Source of the DNA: Nageia nagi
Taxonomy: Eukaryota; Pinophyta
Length of the DNA: 64,000 nucleotides
Assembly (NCBI GenBank): GCA_050084985.1
Contig: JBITNC010000001.1
Location: forward strand, 92,194,001 to 92,258,000
Direction of reading: 5' to 3'
Part shown: piece by piece, positions 21,951-35,689 of the stretch
Layout of the letters: each line of letters starts with the position of its first letter
How positions within the stretch are numbered: the stretch's first letter is position 1
Program-made: the position numbers and the translations under genes
The notes under the pieces: model-generated
The model's database searches: none
The model's input: only the letters and a program-made list of their open reading frames with translations
Told to the model about the DNA's origin: nothing

Positions 21951-24926
21951 GAAACATAGAAATTTCTTATTTACCCATTTGCATTTGCATGCCAGGAATT
22001 ATGTTTTAATCTCCTTTACTTTTCCAAGATATAACACAATTGATTCTTAACTAGCATTTGAGTGTTGAATATTTTTTCTAGAAGAGAGAATTTTTACTCA
22101 TATTGGATCTTGTAAACATTATTTTAATAGTATACTAAGCTTTCAAAACTATAGAAAAATTGGAAATATAAATCAATATGTCAACATTTATAACCCTAAA
22201 AAGCATTTGATGTCATATTGAATTTGAAAAAAAGGTTAATTAGATTTGTAAAAAATAAATCATCTTAAAGTATTAAACTTAAAAGAACATACTTGTACGA
22301 TAAATTAAATTATTACAAAAAGTATTTTAAGCCCACTTATAATGAATTTTCAAAAAATATTAAGCATTAAAAAAATGAATTTAATTAATTAGATTGTGGA
22401 CACCTAAAAATGATTTTCTATTTATTATAAAATCATATTTAGTGTATATATGTAAGATAATATTTAAATAATATGAATATCAAGGCTAATGTACTAATAA
22501 ATGCTAATCATGTATTAATAATATTAATTATTATTAATCATTATTATATTTAGAAATTTCTTAACCTTATTAATATCTTCTTATTATTATGAAATGTTGG
22601 CCATATATAACTCTTATTTATATCTTGGCAGGTATGAAAGGAAGAGCATGCCATGGAATTCCCTATCAGATCTCTATGATAGATGGTTGAGTGTACTTCA
22701 TGCTATTATCATCAATGTATCTCAATGCTAGCTATAGGAATATCTAGTACTCTATGATATTTATAACACTTTCTATCTTTATGCATATGATCTAACTCTA
22801 CATCAAGTATAACATCAACAATATTCTCCTACAGTTGTCACAGTATAGGCATCGCCCTTCTCAAATAAACAAAACAACAAATCTTGAAGCAAGAAAGCAT
22901 AGTTCCAAGCATTGAATATATTGATAAAGCTTATCTCATATATGATACAATCAACTGTCTATCATGCCACATCTTAAGGATTGACATACTTCATAATAAG
23001 GTAAATTCATTCTTGATTATAAGACTTAAGATCTTGAATGTGTATTGTATCCTTTATTTGTATATAGTACTTAATTGTATTTGTTTGTTTATTTTAAATC
23101 ATTATTTATTATCTACATTTATGGTGAACCTAGCTTTGTTTATTAACAAATGCTAGGTTTGTATTGAACTTGTATTTCTTTTATGGAGTAGAAACTCTAT
23201 ATTTAGTCATGAAACAATTAAAATTATTATTCCTCTTACTTCCTAAAATTAGAGAGATCTTGGGTAAATAAAAAGATGCATCAATGGTATGTTGTACATT
23301 TGTACCTAAAGATACTTTACCTTTGGAGGAATAAGATAAAATTTCTAGATCTAGAAGTAAGGTTATATTTGATTTAGTGAGAATAAGTTTAAGTACAAAT
23401 GATATGGATATTGCACCATATCAATAAGAGAAAGTAGAAAAGAAAATAGGATATCCAACATTAGAGTTAATAAAAGAGGAAGAATATGATCCAAATGTTA
23501 GAATTTATAACAAATTCTAAATAAGGGAATAATTCAAATAATGATAGTTCTAATGAGTTAGTTCAAGATAAAGTAAGATGAGCATAGTAGAAAAAATGCT
23601 ATATAGACATGTATTAAGAAATGACTAAGAGGCTACTAGTGAAAATATAGAAAGATAAATGATACCATATCAACATGATGTAGATTTGGATAGTATACCA
23701 CCAAATGTAGTATCAATAACAAACATGATATTAGTATATTAGGATTCAAGGATTTTGTTATAACTAAAATAATAATTATCATAGTTATTTACAAAATAAT
23801 TAAATTCTCCAATTAACTATGAAAACAAAAAATTGATGACATGAAAAATGATAATAATCAAATTTACCTTAACCTATCAAAATTGGATTACTAAAAGATA
23901 CAAACCTATTCTTTACCTATGACGATGAATGGAGGTGAGATTCAATCGAGAAAGGATGAATGCTGAGCTTCTTTGAAACATGAAGCCACCAATCTAGCCA
24001 CAACCCAATGATAGTGCTAGAAACCTAGTGACAACACTTAGATACCTTTCCAAAATACCTCACCTTCAATCTCGATATCATTGTCCCACCTTTGATGCAC
24101 CAAATCTTGATTGCGAGGGGAAGAAAGATTTTAAGAATGCAAAGCTCAAAGTATAACAAAATTTATAGATGATACGTGTGTTTAGAAATACTGGTCAAGA
24201 TTGACATAAGTATATTGCCACCTATCAAGGATTTGGGATTATAGCATGTCATGTAATGTCATATATTTTTTCATACACAACCCCTCCACCTTTATAGGCA
24301 ACAAGTCTAGTGCTAAGGCTCCTCCTCATGCTTATTTTGATGTTGAGCCGACCTGTTACCACAAAACATAAAGGTATATAAGAGTGCACATAGAAAAGAG
24401 CATTTATTTAATAAATTATTTAAAATATCTAAAAAGGTATTTTAATTAAATCAAAATTCCTTTCTATGTGTTAACAACTTTAATATTTTATTATGGATCT
24501 AATGACTTGACAAGCAATGCTTAATATTTACCAAAGAAGGGAAATTATTAATATGTACCAAGAATAAGTATAACTAATAGGATCAAATACTTCAAATTTA
24601 TTATTTAAAAATTATAATACTCAACCATATCTAGTTTCAATGAGATCAATAAAAAATAATGGTATTAATAGTGTTGTACCTATAGTAAGTGCACTGATAA
24701 TGTAATTGAGAATATTTTACAACCTATTGATAATCTTGCAACATTACACTACTCTCTTAGAGTTATTATTTATGAGAATCACTTGAATCCTTCATCAAAT
24801 TAGAAAATGAATCAATTTTAAAATAAGGAAACTTCATAAGCCAACCTAGTTAATAGGTGAAAGTAAGTTTTGATAGAGCGACAAAAAGAGTAAGATGTAG
24901 TTGAACAAATTAAAAATGTAATTAAA
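21951..24926. other. gene-free AT-rich stretch
   Basis: No gene is supported. Between about 23270 and 23730 (+) there are interrupted coding-like runs (for example KKIGYPTLELIKEEEYDPNV) of retroelement style that I cannot place in a family. The remainder is AT-rich and featureless. Confidence 0.4.
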
Positions 24927-25096
24927 CTACTTATTTGAAAAAACTAGATTAGACTAAATAAGAAGATGACATAAGAATTGAATTCCTTGTAGATAAATAA
25001 GAATTAGAAAACTACTTATTTGAAAAAACTAGATTAGACTAAGAAGAACATGACATAAGAATTGAAGTCCTTGTAGATGAATAAGAATTAGAAATT
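24927..25096. repeat. two-copy tandem duplication, 85-bp unit
   Basis: CTACTTATTTGAAAAAACTA begins at 24927 and again at 25012. The two units differ at only a few positions (for example ACTAAATAAGAAGATG versus ACTAAGAAGAACATG). A recent local duplication. Confidence 0.8.
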
Positions 25097-26335
25097 TTTT
25101 TTTAGAAAAACTTATGAACAATAATGAGATCATATATGTAATATTTTAGATGAAATGGAAGAAGAAATAATAAATACACTTAAAAGTAAAATAGTTATAA
25201 GAATAAAATATCATACATCGCAAACTTCTCTTCCTTTACTTTACATTAAATTCATGTTTGTCTCAAGTTCACAAGAGTTAACTTATTCTCAAATTAATTA
25301 TCATGTTTATCAATACAATTTTTTATTCTTAGTGCAAGGATTTTTGAAATATGTTGATTATCTATAACTAGAGAAGCTTAATTATTCTTAGGTATTTAAA
25401 CAAATCTACCTATATTTATATTTCTACTCATAAAAATATATATATGTGGTTAGTACTTACAAATAGATTATTTTAATTCCTAAACTAAGTCTTGGTGCTA
25501 GAATAAAATATTTAGTGGGGTGTTTTAATTATCACTATGGTCAACTGACTTTACCATACAAGGTATTCGATTGGGTGTTGAAGAGGTTAGAGAAAGATGA
25601 AATTGGATGGTTGAATCTTCCACGTGGATGACTAATGATCTATCGAACATCATTTAGGGATAATATGGAATGTTCTGAGAAGTCTCACATTCTTTTTATG
25701 GTCATGAGGATTTCATGGAAACTCATTTTCCAAATTTGTTTGTGATCTTCTCATCATTCAATTGAGAGGGTTGTAGTGGGAGGAGTCCTTCAAGCCATGT
25801 TTTTCAATATCATAGTTTTTAGAGGGCTTCTTTTTATAGATTTTTTAGTTTGCCTTAAATTATTTCATTTTAGTCATGGGGAATTCCTTATTAGGAGGCA
25901 ATTTCTCTGTGCATCATCAGTAGGTTGTTATCCTTATCTATCCACCATCATATGGATGAACTACCTTTATTTTATGGGACTTCATGCTCACATTCGAGGG
26001 AATATTGGAAACTCATTGGTGATGTCTTGAAAAATTTTGGTTGTTGTGTGGTCTCTAGGTCACAGGTGATTCTTACCCTTATCTTAGGTTTTTGATTGGT
26101 TCACTTTTCTTTACCTATAAGTGGGACTTTGCATTCTTTGTCCAATTTCATAATATTTCCTAGAATACCCTTGGATACATGTTATATTTTGATGCATTCA
26201 ATTACTATCTGAAGTTTTTCATTATAGCATTGTTCCTAGTATTGAAAAGAGTACAATTGTTAATACTAAGTACTTCATTATGGCATTGTTCATGGTATTG
26301 AAGAGAGTAGAAACACATTTTTGTTACTGCATATT

Positions 26336-26343
<8 letters not shown>
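25097..26343. other. gene-free stretch
   Basis: No recognised coding or repeat family. Short chance frames only (25155-25367, 25776-26030 on +). Confidence 0.4.

Positions 26344-26382
<39 letters not shown>
26344..26382. repeat. (TA)n microsatellite
   Basis: About 19 uninterrupted AT dinucleotides. Simple repeat with no evident function. Confidence 0.95.
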
Positions 26383-26385
<3 letters not shown>

Positions 26386-26539
26386 GATTTATTATTTATT
26401 TAATAAATCATATTTTAGACTTCTTTAAGTATTGAAAAGAAATACTACATATGTCAAGATAAAATTCATAGTACGATACAATGCCATATGTTATATTAAA
26501 TGGATTTGTTGCAAACCATGAGGCTGAGCAATATTTATT

Positions 26540-26880
26540 AGGATGATAAATTTTGGATGATATTATATATTTTAAATAGGATTCCTATGAGCATCTTAGC
26601 AAATATGACTCCTTATAAAGCTTGGTATGAAAATAGACACAATGTTAACCATTTCAAAGTTTTTGGATGTCTAGATTATGCTCAAGTGGCTAATGAACTT
26701 AAGAAGAAACTTGATCCTAAGAGTTAAGCATGAATTTTAATTGGTTATTATGAAAGTACTAAATACTATAGGCTATATAGCCTAAAAGACCATAAAGTTA
26801 TGGTTTCTATAGATGTGATTTTTTATAAAGGAGGAGCATATGATCATCAAAACTCTATGTTGATTATGGAAACAATGGTG
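26540..26880 (+). pseudogene. Ty1/copia integrase C-terminal fragment
   Basis: The + strand translation reads LNRIPMSILANMTPYKAWY, NHFKVFGCLDYAQV, LIGYYESTKYYRLYS and VMVSIDVIFYKGG. This is the conserved end of the copia integrase core and the region linking it to reverse transcriptase (consensus TPYE-W, LR-FGC-AY, GYS...KAYR). At least two stops interrupt it. No LTR or other domain is attached, so it is an isolated relic. Confidence 0.85.
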
Positions 26881-27659
26881 TCCAATTTTTTAATTTATAA
26901 CCTATATAACCCTATTCAAAATCAGTCCCACCAAGTCCACCAACCAACCCTTCAAACAATCAAAAAATAATTTCTCATGTCCCTTAAGTGATTCTTCTCC
27001 AAATATTATTTCAGATTTTATGAATATAAAAAGGGATAAAAATGTATTTAAAATTCATCCTACAACATAACTTTTAAATAGTAAATTTCATAGAAGGATT
27101 TACTAAAATTCAAGCTTAAAATTTTGACCAAGTTGTTCAAAGGCTTAAGAAGCTTCTTGACACATAATTTGGCACCCTTTTTGGGTCAAAATACATGTCA
27201 CATAACCCTCACTATATTAGTATGAATATTATATTATTTTATATTTATGTTATTATATATGATCTACTTATGTTAATTATTATGTGTAATTCTCTTATTT
27301 TAAAATTTGGACCATTAGCATCAACACTAGCATGCAAAGATGCATTAAGGTATATTCCTAATCCTATAAATATATAATTATATGCATGGAAAGACTATCA
27401 ATATTTCATCTCGATATGATTATACATATCTCTCAAAAACTTATTAATGTTTTGTAACATCACATATCGATATTGGAATTTGTTATACTCTAGAGCTATT
27501 TATCACTCTTTCATGATACACATCAAGACCTAGTCATTGGATTTGGAATTGGCTTTCTCAAACACCATAAGATTCTCAATGCCAATGCTAGGTTGCATTT
27601 CCCCCCAGCATCAATGCTATAGTGATAGATACTTTAGAAGCTTGCATGCACATTCTTAG
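26881..27659. other. gene-free stretch
   Basis: Nothing supportable. AT-rich, probably decayed repeat DNA. Confidence 0.4.
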
Positions 27660-29244
27660 TAATCTATCAACACTAACTTAAGGATTTAATTTGGATCTCA
27701 CACTTTATTTATTCTAGTGTTTACAAAAATAAATAATCGATCATACAAAATATTAACATAAATTTACCTTGGTTCGATCGATGTGGTCTACATCTAGCAA
27801 ATAGTGATCCATTATTATAGGTGCCTCCATTTTTACAATATTATTTGCATGATCTTTTCACTTCATTCTTTTATTTTTTTAAGCTAAATCACATGATAAC
27901 TATAGGCTCTACACTAAATCTTTTCCATTATCATGGAAATTATGTCATCCACTTATTCTTTGCTCTTATGGTAATAATCTTGTCCATGTTTTTTTCTCCT
28001 CCTCCATGGAAATGATATCATCCATATTTTTGTTATAACACTATATAGATTCTAGAATGCAATCCCATCCTTACTCTCATGGCCATAATTTTATCCATGG
28101 AGTTTACAATGCTATGGAATGTACATCCTCCACAAACTCTCTCCCACTTTAGAGGAAATCCACATTAAGGGACTTAACCTTTCTATTGTTCATAAGCCCT
28201 AGTTTATAATGTATTAATGGACTAATAATGGAGTTTAAGTGGTTACAATGAAATAATCCTAAAATATAGTATTTTTCCTTTTATAATATATGTTATCATC
28301 CTCCTAAAATAATTCTCCTCTATTTGTAATTCTAGTAGCATATTTATTTTTTGATTTTAGAGCCCATTTGATTTGGTCAATAATTTTTCTTTTTAATAGT
28401 AAATTTCATTTACTATTAAAAAACTTAGGAACCACATTTCAACACCAAATAAAAACCAACATATACCTTTTAGTGGGTGGATTAAATAGGGTGGTTCCAC
28501 TTGGCACAATAATCACCAACCAAGGGGAGTCAAATCCCCCTCTTGATCGATGCAATCTTCTTATCTAGGTTGGTAGACTCCAACTAAGTAGTTAAATTGG
28601 CCATCTTCTTTTTCAAATGTATAGTGGCATAGATTGGTCAACAGTGTTAAGGGGCTTCCCAATAGGTGGATGGCAGTCTATACATGGTTAGGGTCTATTA
28701 ACTGGCAGTGTGGTGGGTCCTTACATGGTAATATTTAAAATCACTTCCTCCTCCTCTATGTTCTATTTTACAAGGTTGACACCTCCTTCCTTTCCACATT
28801 GGTGTGCCTTGCATGTAGAGTCCTTACTGCATGGTGATGGGGTCATTGACCCCTTTGTCACATTAATGCCACCCATTTTTTATTTTATGCTTTTACATTT
28901 ATTTATTTTTTAATATTTTTATTTAATATTGTATTTATTTTTTTTTATTTTTGAATTTTAATAATAAATACAAAATATATTAAAAAAAACTTCAAACCTT
29001 CATAGAAAACAAATCAGGAGTCAAATTTTTGAACTGTCAAAGGTGTAGAGAAGTTGAAGATGAGCTTTTTGACTTGGAGAGAACAAATCATATTTTTGAA
29101 TATTTTCATTTTTACATCTCTAAAATTCTATTTTGGATCACTCATCCTATTTTATGGGCTTTTGGTCCCACAAAACCCTTGGGATCAAAATAATAAGGGA
29201 AATAGTCCCCACATCAAATCTAAATCTACCTCTACTTAGAATCA
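27660..29244 (-). repeat. 3' LTR (left copy) of the LARD-like element
   Basis: Matches the right copy through TAACTTAAGGATTT, AATAGTGATCCATTATT, GGAACCA, CTTCAAACCTTCATAGAAAA and CATTTTTACATCTC. Compared with the right copy it carries about 70 extra bases near 29145-29215. Identity by eye is roughly 85-90%. Confidence 0.75.
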
Positions 29245-29800
29245 CATTCTTGTCTGATCTTCTTCCTTATGGATATTTATCTCTCTTGAATTAACATAAT
29301 GAGTAGAATCAAGTACTACAACTCTCCTGACTACTTAGCAACAACAACATGTAGTCTATTCTCAAATCAAACTCATAATGAGACTCAGGATCAACTTCTT
29401 AGATTTGTTCACATAATCTAAATTTTTTTAGACATATTAAATACATCACTTGCATTCTCAATGAATCAAGAAGAAAAATATTCTTAATTCTAATATAACT
29501 TCCTTAGGTATCATAACTATCAAGAAGAAGTTGACTTTTCTTCCCACTAGAATTCATATTGAGATAATATTATGCTGGAATGCTTTCATCAAATGCTAAT
29601 GAAAAATTATTGATTAAAAAAAGTAAAATTTTACCTCAACCTTTTCAAGATTCCAAACTATGAGTTGAATTTCTTCTTCCATAAGATCAAGTTCTCTAGA
29701 CTTCGAAGTAGACACAAATTCTAAACTTCAAAAGCACCCATTTTATTTTTTTGAATAGGATCCATCAGTTCCCAACAAAAGAACTACTTTGGTACCAACT
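29245..29800 (-). other. short interior of the LARD-like element
   Basis: No open frame of interest. It carries the primer-site-like sequence at 29781-29797. At the other end, on the minus strand, a purine-rich run (complement of CTTCTTCCTTATGG) lies near the 3' LTR and may be the polypurine tract. Confidence 0.5.
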
Positions 29801-31307
29801 TGATTCATAAACCCTAACTTAAGGATTTACTTTTGATCTCAAAATTTATTTATTCTAGTGCTTATGGAAATAAATAATTAATCACATGAAATATTGACAC
29901 AAATTTACCCTAGTTTGACCGATGTGTTCTACATCCAACAAATAGTGATCCATTATTGTAGGTGCCTTCATTTTTTACAATGTTATTTGCATGATGTTTT
30001 CACTTCATTCTTTTATTTATTGAAGCCAAATCACATGATAACTATTGAATCTTTTCCATTAGCATGGTGATTATATCATCCACTTCTTCTTTGCTCTTAT
30101 GGTAATAATCTTGTTCATATTTTTCTTCTTCTCCTCTATGGAAATGATCTTGTCCATGGTTTTGTTACAACATGATGTAGATTTTGGAATGCAATCCCAT
30201 CCCCACTCTCATGGCCATGATTTTATCCATGGATTTTACAATGCTATGGAATATACATCCTCTACACACTCTCTCCCACTTGGGAGGAAATCCACACTAA
30301 GGGACTTAACCTTTGTACTCTCCATAAGCCATATTTTATAATGTATTAATGGACTAATAATGGATTTTAAGTGGTTAAAATGGAATAATCCTAAATTACA
30401 ATATTTCCCCTTTCATAAAATATTCTCTCATCCTCTTAACAAAATTCTCCTCCATTTGCAATTATCATAGCATCTTTCCTCCTTGATTTTAGATCCCATT
30501 GGATTTGGTCAATAAGTTTTCTTTTTAATAGTAAATTTCATTTATTATTAAAAAACTTAGGAACCATATTTAAACACAAAATAAAAACCAACATATACCA
30601 TTTAGAGGGTAACTTAAATAGGGAGGTGCTACTTGGAACAATAATCACCAAGCAAGGGAAGTCAAATCCCCCTTTTGACTAGTGCAATCTTCTTCTCCAG
30701 GTTGGTGGAATCCAACTAGGTGGCTGAACTAGTCATCTCCTTTTTTGAACGGGTAGTGGCATAGAGTGATTGATAGTGTTGGGGGGCTTCCCAATAGGCA
30801 CTTGATGAGTTCATGTACAATCAAGGTCTAATGATTAGAATTGTAATGGGTCTATACATGGTGGTATTCAAATTTCATCCTCCTCCTCCACATCATGTTT
30901 AACAAGGCCACCACCTCCTTCTTTTCCACATCGACACCCCTTTTGCATGGAGTCCTTTCTGTATGGTAGTTGGATCATTAACCCCTCTATGAGATCAATG
31001 TCACCCATTTTTTTGTTTTGAGATTTTACATTTATTTATTTTTAATATTTTTATTTAGTATTCTATTTTTTTTTGTATTTTTAATAATAAAGACAAAATA
31101 TAAAAACTTCAAACCTTCATAGAAAACAAATCAGGAGTTATATTTTTGAACCATCAAACGTGTTGGGAATATGAAAGTGAGATTTTTGATTTAGAGAGAA
31201 CAAATCATATTTTAAATATTTTCATTTTTACATCTCCAAAATTCCATTTTAGATCACTTAGTGAATCAAATCTGAATATCTACTCAAATAGCACCTAAGT
31301 AAGTGCA
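29801..31307 (-). repeat. 5' LTR (right copy) of the LARD-like element
   Basis: Begins TGATTCATAAACCC next to the primer site. Its outer end near 31300 is uncertain because alignment with the left copy fades after 31290. Confidence 0.7.
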
Positions 31308-31479
31308 TAAGTATTTATCCTTCCTCTCTCATAGGTTTATCAAGTTATTCAATTCAGTCTTTTTATTATTATCTCATTCATTATCATTGCTTTATTTCCA
31401 TTAGTACTGAATGATCGTAAGTATTTAGGAACCTTTTATCTTTAATTAAGTAGATATAATTATTTCATCCTTTACTATA

Positions 31480-33030
31480 GTTTAGAGCTTCATGATGCAA
31501 ATGATTTTACTATAAATACAAATATTATTTAATAAAATGCTAGGATAGATAGTGGTATTACTTCCAATGCTCCTAATAATATTAATTCTAACAATCCTCA
31601 TGATTAGCCAATTGATTCTAATATTGATGATCCTAATCATTTTAAAGATGATTCTAATGATATTGATAATAATGATGATTATCCCAATGATGATTATTCT
31701 TATGATGATAACCATATCAATATGATTGTACATAATGAACAAGAAACTAGTGATGAATCTAATGATGAAATTGATAATGACACTAGTGATGAAACTCAAG
31801 TTGAAATTGACTATAATAATTTCAAAAGCATTATTGAGGCCACATAGTTTGATCCTAATAATATTGATATAGTTGATTTCTTTCACAAGAAAGATACATA
31901 AGTACTCAAGCATATTACACAATTCTTATTTCAAGAAAGATGCTTTGAAAAATTTATCATATCCATAGATCATAAGCATGGTAGAGATAAGCATCTATGA
32001 TAGCTAGAATGTTATATGCTTTAGTAACTTAGAAATTGATGATGACATAGATGAATATGACATGAATGATACCAAATATAGTGATATAACTAATGAGCAT
32101 GTCAATACTAATGAGAATAGTTCCATTGATATTGATGCTAATGAAGAAATAAGTGATAATGATAGTCATGATGAAATATTTTTAAAGGATAATCTTATTT
32201 CTATTCATAATGTGCTTACTACATTCATTCATGTTATTAATACTTTTTCCCAAGAATATTAGTATTGTTTATTTCTTTACAAAGCAAGATCCAAAAGTAC
32301 TTACATTCTTGACAAAATATCTCATTCATAAAGGCTTTTTTCTAGAATCATTAGCAACATTTATATTGAACATGCTCTAGATAAGGCATCTAAGATATAT
32401 CAAATATTATATTCTTTGGTAAATGAAGAGGGTTATTTATTAATTTTATAAGATAATACTACTAAATTTTATACAAATGATGAAGATGAGGATATTTCTA
32501 ATATTTCCACTGATACTTCTACGAGGAAGAAGGAAATAAAATAAAAAATTTATAAACTTCCTATAAATCCAACAAATATGTTCCAAATTTTCTTATAAAG
32601 AGTATTTATCAAACCAAAAAAGGGAAAAGAATATGTTGAGAACAAAAAGAAACCTCATTGGTATAAAGAGAATAAATATTGCTCATATCATTATTCAACT
32701 AATGGATGTGTTACCATGAAGAAAACATTGCATACACTCTTATAAAATAAAAAAATACATCTTGAGGAAGGAAAAATAGTACCAAATAAAGAAAAATCTG
32801 ATGTAGTTATTTCTCTTGAAGAAGGAGGATTTGAACATGATATAGCTCCTAAGAAAATGAAAGATACTCATTATGTCACTTTTACTTATGCTAATGCTAA
32901 TACTGAGATTATTTAAGATGTAGGTGACATGATAAATTTACTAATCAAAATAATAAAACATGAAGAGGAATTTACATGCCTAACATCACAATACAAAAAA
33001 GAGGGAAAATTATTCATAATATAATTAAAA
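31480..33030 (+). pseudogene. Ty3/gypsy gag relic with Asn/Asp-rich region
   Basis: The + strand translation has a long Asn/Asp-rich stretch (31560-32260, with DDYPNDDYSYDDN and NENSSIDIDANEEISDND), then KKPHWYKENKYCSYHYSTNG, KKTLHTLL and KKIHLEEGKIVPNKEK. That Cys/His block followed by a leucine-rich helix resembles the C-terminal part of plant Tat-like gag (xYCxYHxxxGHxTxxC, LKDxIExLI), though the second Cys is gone. Many stops interrupt it. It ends at the boundary of the CACTA-like element at 33033. Confidence 0.55.
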
Positions 33031-33032
33031 AA

Positions 33033-33062
33033 TGCTAGACCAAAAAAGGGATTTGGTGGTAG
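33033..33062 (+). repeat. left terminal inverted repeat of the CACTA-like element
   Basis: Starts TGCTAGACCAAAAAAGG and continues to a GGTGGTAG motif. Six of 30 positions differ from the right end. Confidence 0.5.
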
Positions 33063-33270
33063 GCATTTTTAGGCAATTTTGTTGTAGCAATTTTGAATCA
33101 CCTTTATTTTTTTATTAAGTGGTGGTTTTATTGGGATGGTTTTTTAGCTTCCCCCATAAATATTTTTGGGGTGGAAAAAAATTAACCCTTAGTGAAAATG
33201 AGAAAAAATAAAAAATGCATGCATGAGTACTTGGGTTTTTATATTTATATTTTTGATTTTTTGAGCTCAT

Positions 33271-33425
33271 GGGTTGGAGGAGAGAGGGGAATTTATTTTA
33301 TTAGCAAGAAGAGAGAGGATATAGGATACCAAACAAGATACAAGGGGGAGGGGTTGGAGGAGAGAGGGGCATTTTGTGCATTAGTGAGATGAGAGAGGAG
33401 AGAGAAGACCAACAAAGGGTATTGA
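33271..33425. repeat. two-copy purine-rich tandem repeat, 80-bp unit
   Basis: GGGTTGGAGGAGAGAGGGG starts at 33271 and again at 33351. The second unit is more diverged towards its end. Purine-rich on the + strand, inside the CACTA-like element. Confidence 0.75.
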
Positions 33426-35689
33426 GGTACCTTAGCACATGCCAACATTATTGATTTTAATGGAGTATAAATATTATAGCATGAGGTTTAATGATGGTTA
33501 GAGCTTATTCCAATGATTTAAGGTCCCCATCCATTTCAATTCTTCACTATGTTTACCCTGTTAGATATTTGATGATCATGCATTGAAATTATGCATTTTT
33601 AACTAATGGGAATTGATTATGCAATGCATTTATCCTTTTAGAGGAACATTTTGATAAGGAATATAAACATGATTTTATTTAAAATGAAAGGGGACTATCA
33701 ATGCCAAATATAGAAGGCATCATTGCTTTGGGAGCATAGTGTAGTGACACCTCATCTTTGGTATTCTAAGTTCACCTTTTATTTTGAGGACTAAATGGTT
33801 CACCTCTTTGTCACCTTTAAAGTGGTAAGTTTATCTTTTCTATTCCTTAATTTCTTATTTGAAACTTGAATGTAGGGTGGATATGTTGTAAAATTTTAGG
33901 TTTTATTTATTTCTTGGGTTAGTCTAATACCATTACTAGTAACAATGGTCAAATTCTACCTCTTTAACTAAGGGTTTATTGAGTAATTACCTTTAAATTG
34001 GTATAACCCTTCCTTGATTTCGAACCTATCTCATTTCCCCTTTTCCATGTGGTTGTGAGCTAAATTTCCATAGGCAATAGCAAGAAATTTACTATTATAT
34101 CGATGATAATTACATGGTTAGACCTGGCAAGTAAATGGTTTATGGTATTATTCATTTGGAATCACTTTGTGGAAATGAAGGTATTAAAATTAAGAGTCTC
34201 AGAGTAAATTTAAAAATGTTAATTTAAGGGTTGAATTCTTATGTGTGTATATTTGTGCATGGCTAACCTCATGTAAATATTTTTATTGCATTTTTGGCAT
34301 GATGCATTTTTACCCTTGTATGATTGAAGTAATATAATTCAAAATTCATGGAAAAGAATAATATACAGGCTACCATGATAGAAAATTTAATCTAATGGGC
34401 TTACTAGGATTTCATCTCATGATTAGTTTTGCCTCTTTTTTCTTACAATAACCTCAAACAGTATTTCAAGTTGATACTTTTTAAAGAACGATAATAGGAT
34501 GAAGATGGTAGTATTTATTTTTCCCATGATATTTGAATAACATCTAAGTCAGGATCTCATATTTGTTTTTCATTAGTGACTGGTTTAATATTGCTTGAAA
34601 ATTAACATCGATTGATGGTCTTATTGAAATTGGGGAGATAAAAGCCTTATTAGATTGTATGTATTAGATGTCTTTTTGTAAATGATCCACAAAAATAAGA
34701 AATTTTTTATACTTGTACATATCATTTTTGTAAATGATATAGAAATAGGAAAAAGTTTATACTTGTAGATATTTTTATGATGTAATAGTTAATACATAAA
34801 TATAAATACATTTATGCTTATGTTTATATGCTTTATTGATATAATTTGGATTATATTTGACGTTGATGCCAATATTTGAATCTAAGATAATAATGATGTA
34901 TAATGATTCATCAGGTGCTTGGAAAATTATCGAGTATTTTGAGTTATAAAAAATGACATACTTGGTGTTCTCTTTGCACTTGTAAATTATAGACAAAAAT
35001 GATATGATTATAAGCATTGAAATGATTATAACAATTGAATTGTGTTAAACCACTATGATAAGCATGATAATGATACAAATATAATTTTTAATCAATGTTA
35101 TCTATTAACAATTATATCTACATTATCCTATTTGATATGCTATGTTGCTTACCTCCACAATAAGAATAAGATATAAAGGTTGGATATCTTTTCTCCTAGA
35201 TAAACTATACAAAATATCATAAATTAGAAAAGTTAGGGCTATCTACATTTATAATCTCTCAAAAGTAATATCATCATTACACTTTAGCATTGTTCATAAT
35301 ATTACTACACAACAAATCTAGATTCTTAAACTATAGAGTTTGCAATATGATGAGACAATTGCAACTATATCATATGACATAAATGATTTTTCCCTATATA
35401 CATATGCATATAAGATGAAGCAAAATAATTTATACCATTTTTCCATTCATATCCCCTCATCTTCTTTGGTCTCACCATGTCTCCCCTCATCTAGTCTAGC
35501 CTCATCTCTTTGGTCTCGTCAATACACCAAATACCAAGTGCACTATATGTATGATATAAAATGATATAAATGCACCTCTCTCATCCAACCCATCAAATTG
35601 AAAAAACTCAAAATGATGAAAATATTTCAAGTGCCATAAAATAATAGAACATGTTTTAGGTTTCTTCTTTGCTTGACCTGTAATACTTA
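33426..35689. other. gene-free interior of the CACTA-like element
   Basis: No transposase or other coding signal is recognised over 2.2 kb. AT-rich, with only short chance frames. Confidence 0.4.

Larger units (their letters stand above)
27660..31307 (-). mobile_element. LARD-like LTR element with very short interior, minus strand
   Basis: Two direct repeats of about 1.5 kb (27660-29244 and 29801-31307) flank an interior of only about 556 bp. Next to the right repeat, the minus strand reads TGGTACCAAAGTAGTTC (29797-29781), close to the widespread TGGTATCAGAGC primer site, and the repeat ends begin TGATTC / end GAATCA. On the minus strand the right copy is therefore the 5' LTR and the left the 3' LTR. 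No coding sequence is present, so the element is non-autonomous. The inner boundary of the right copy is clear; the outer ends are approximate and no target duplication was found. Confidence 0.7.

Noticed and set aside
31482-31922. 146-codon minus-strand frame rich in Ile/Asn
   Set aside because: It is the antisense of the Asn/Asp-rich (AAT/GAT) stretch on the + strand. The residue bias is explained by low-complexity sequence.
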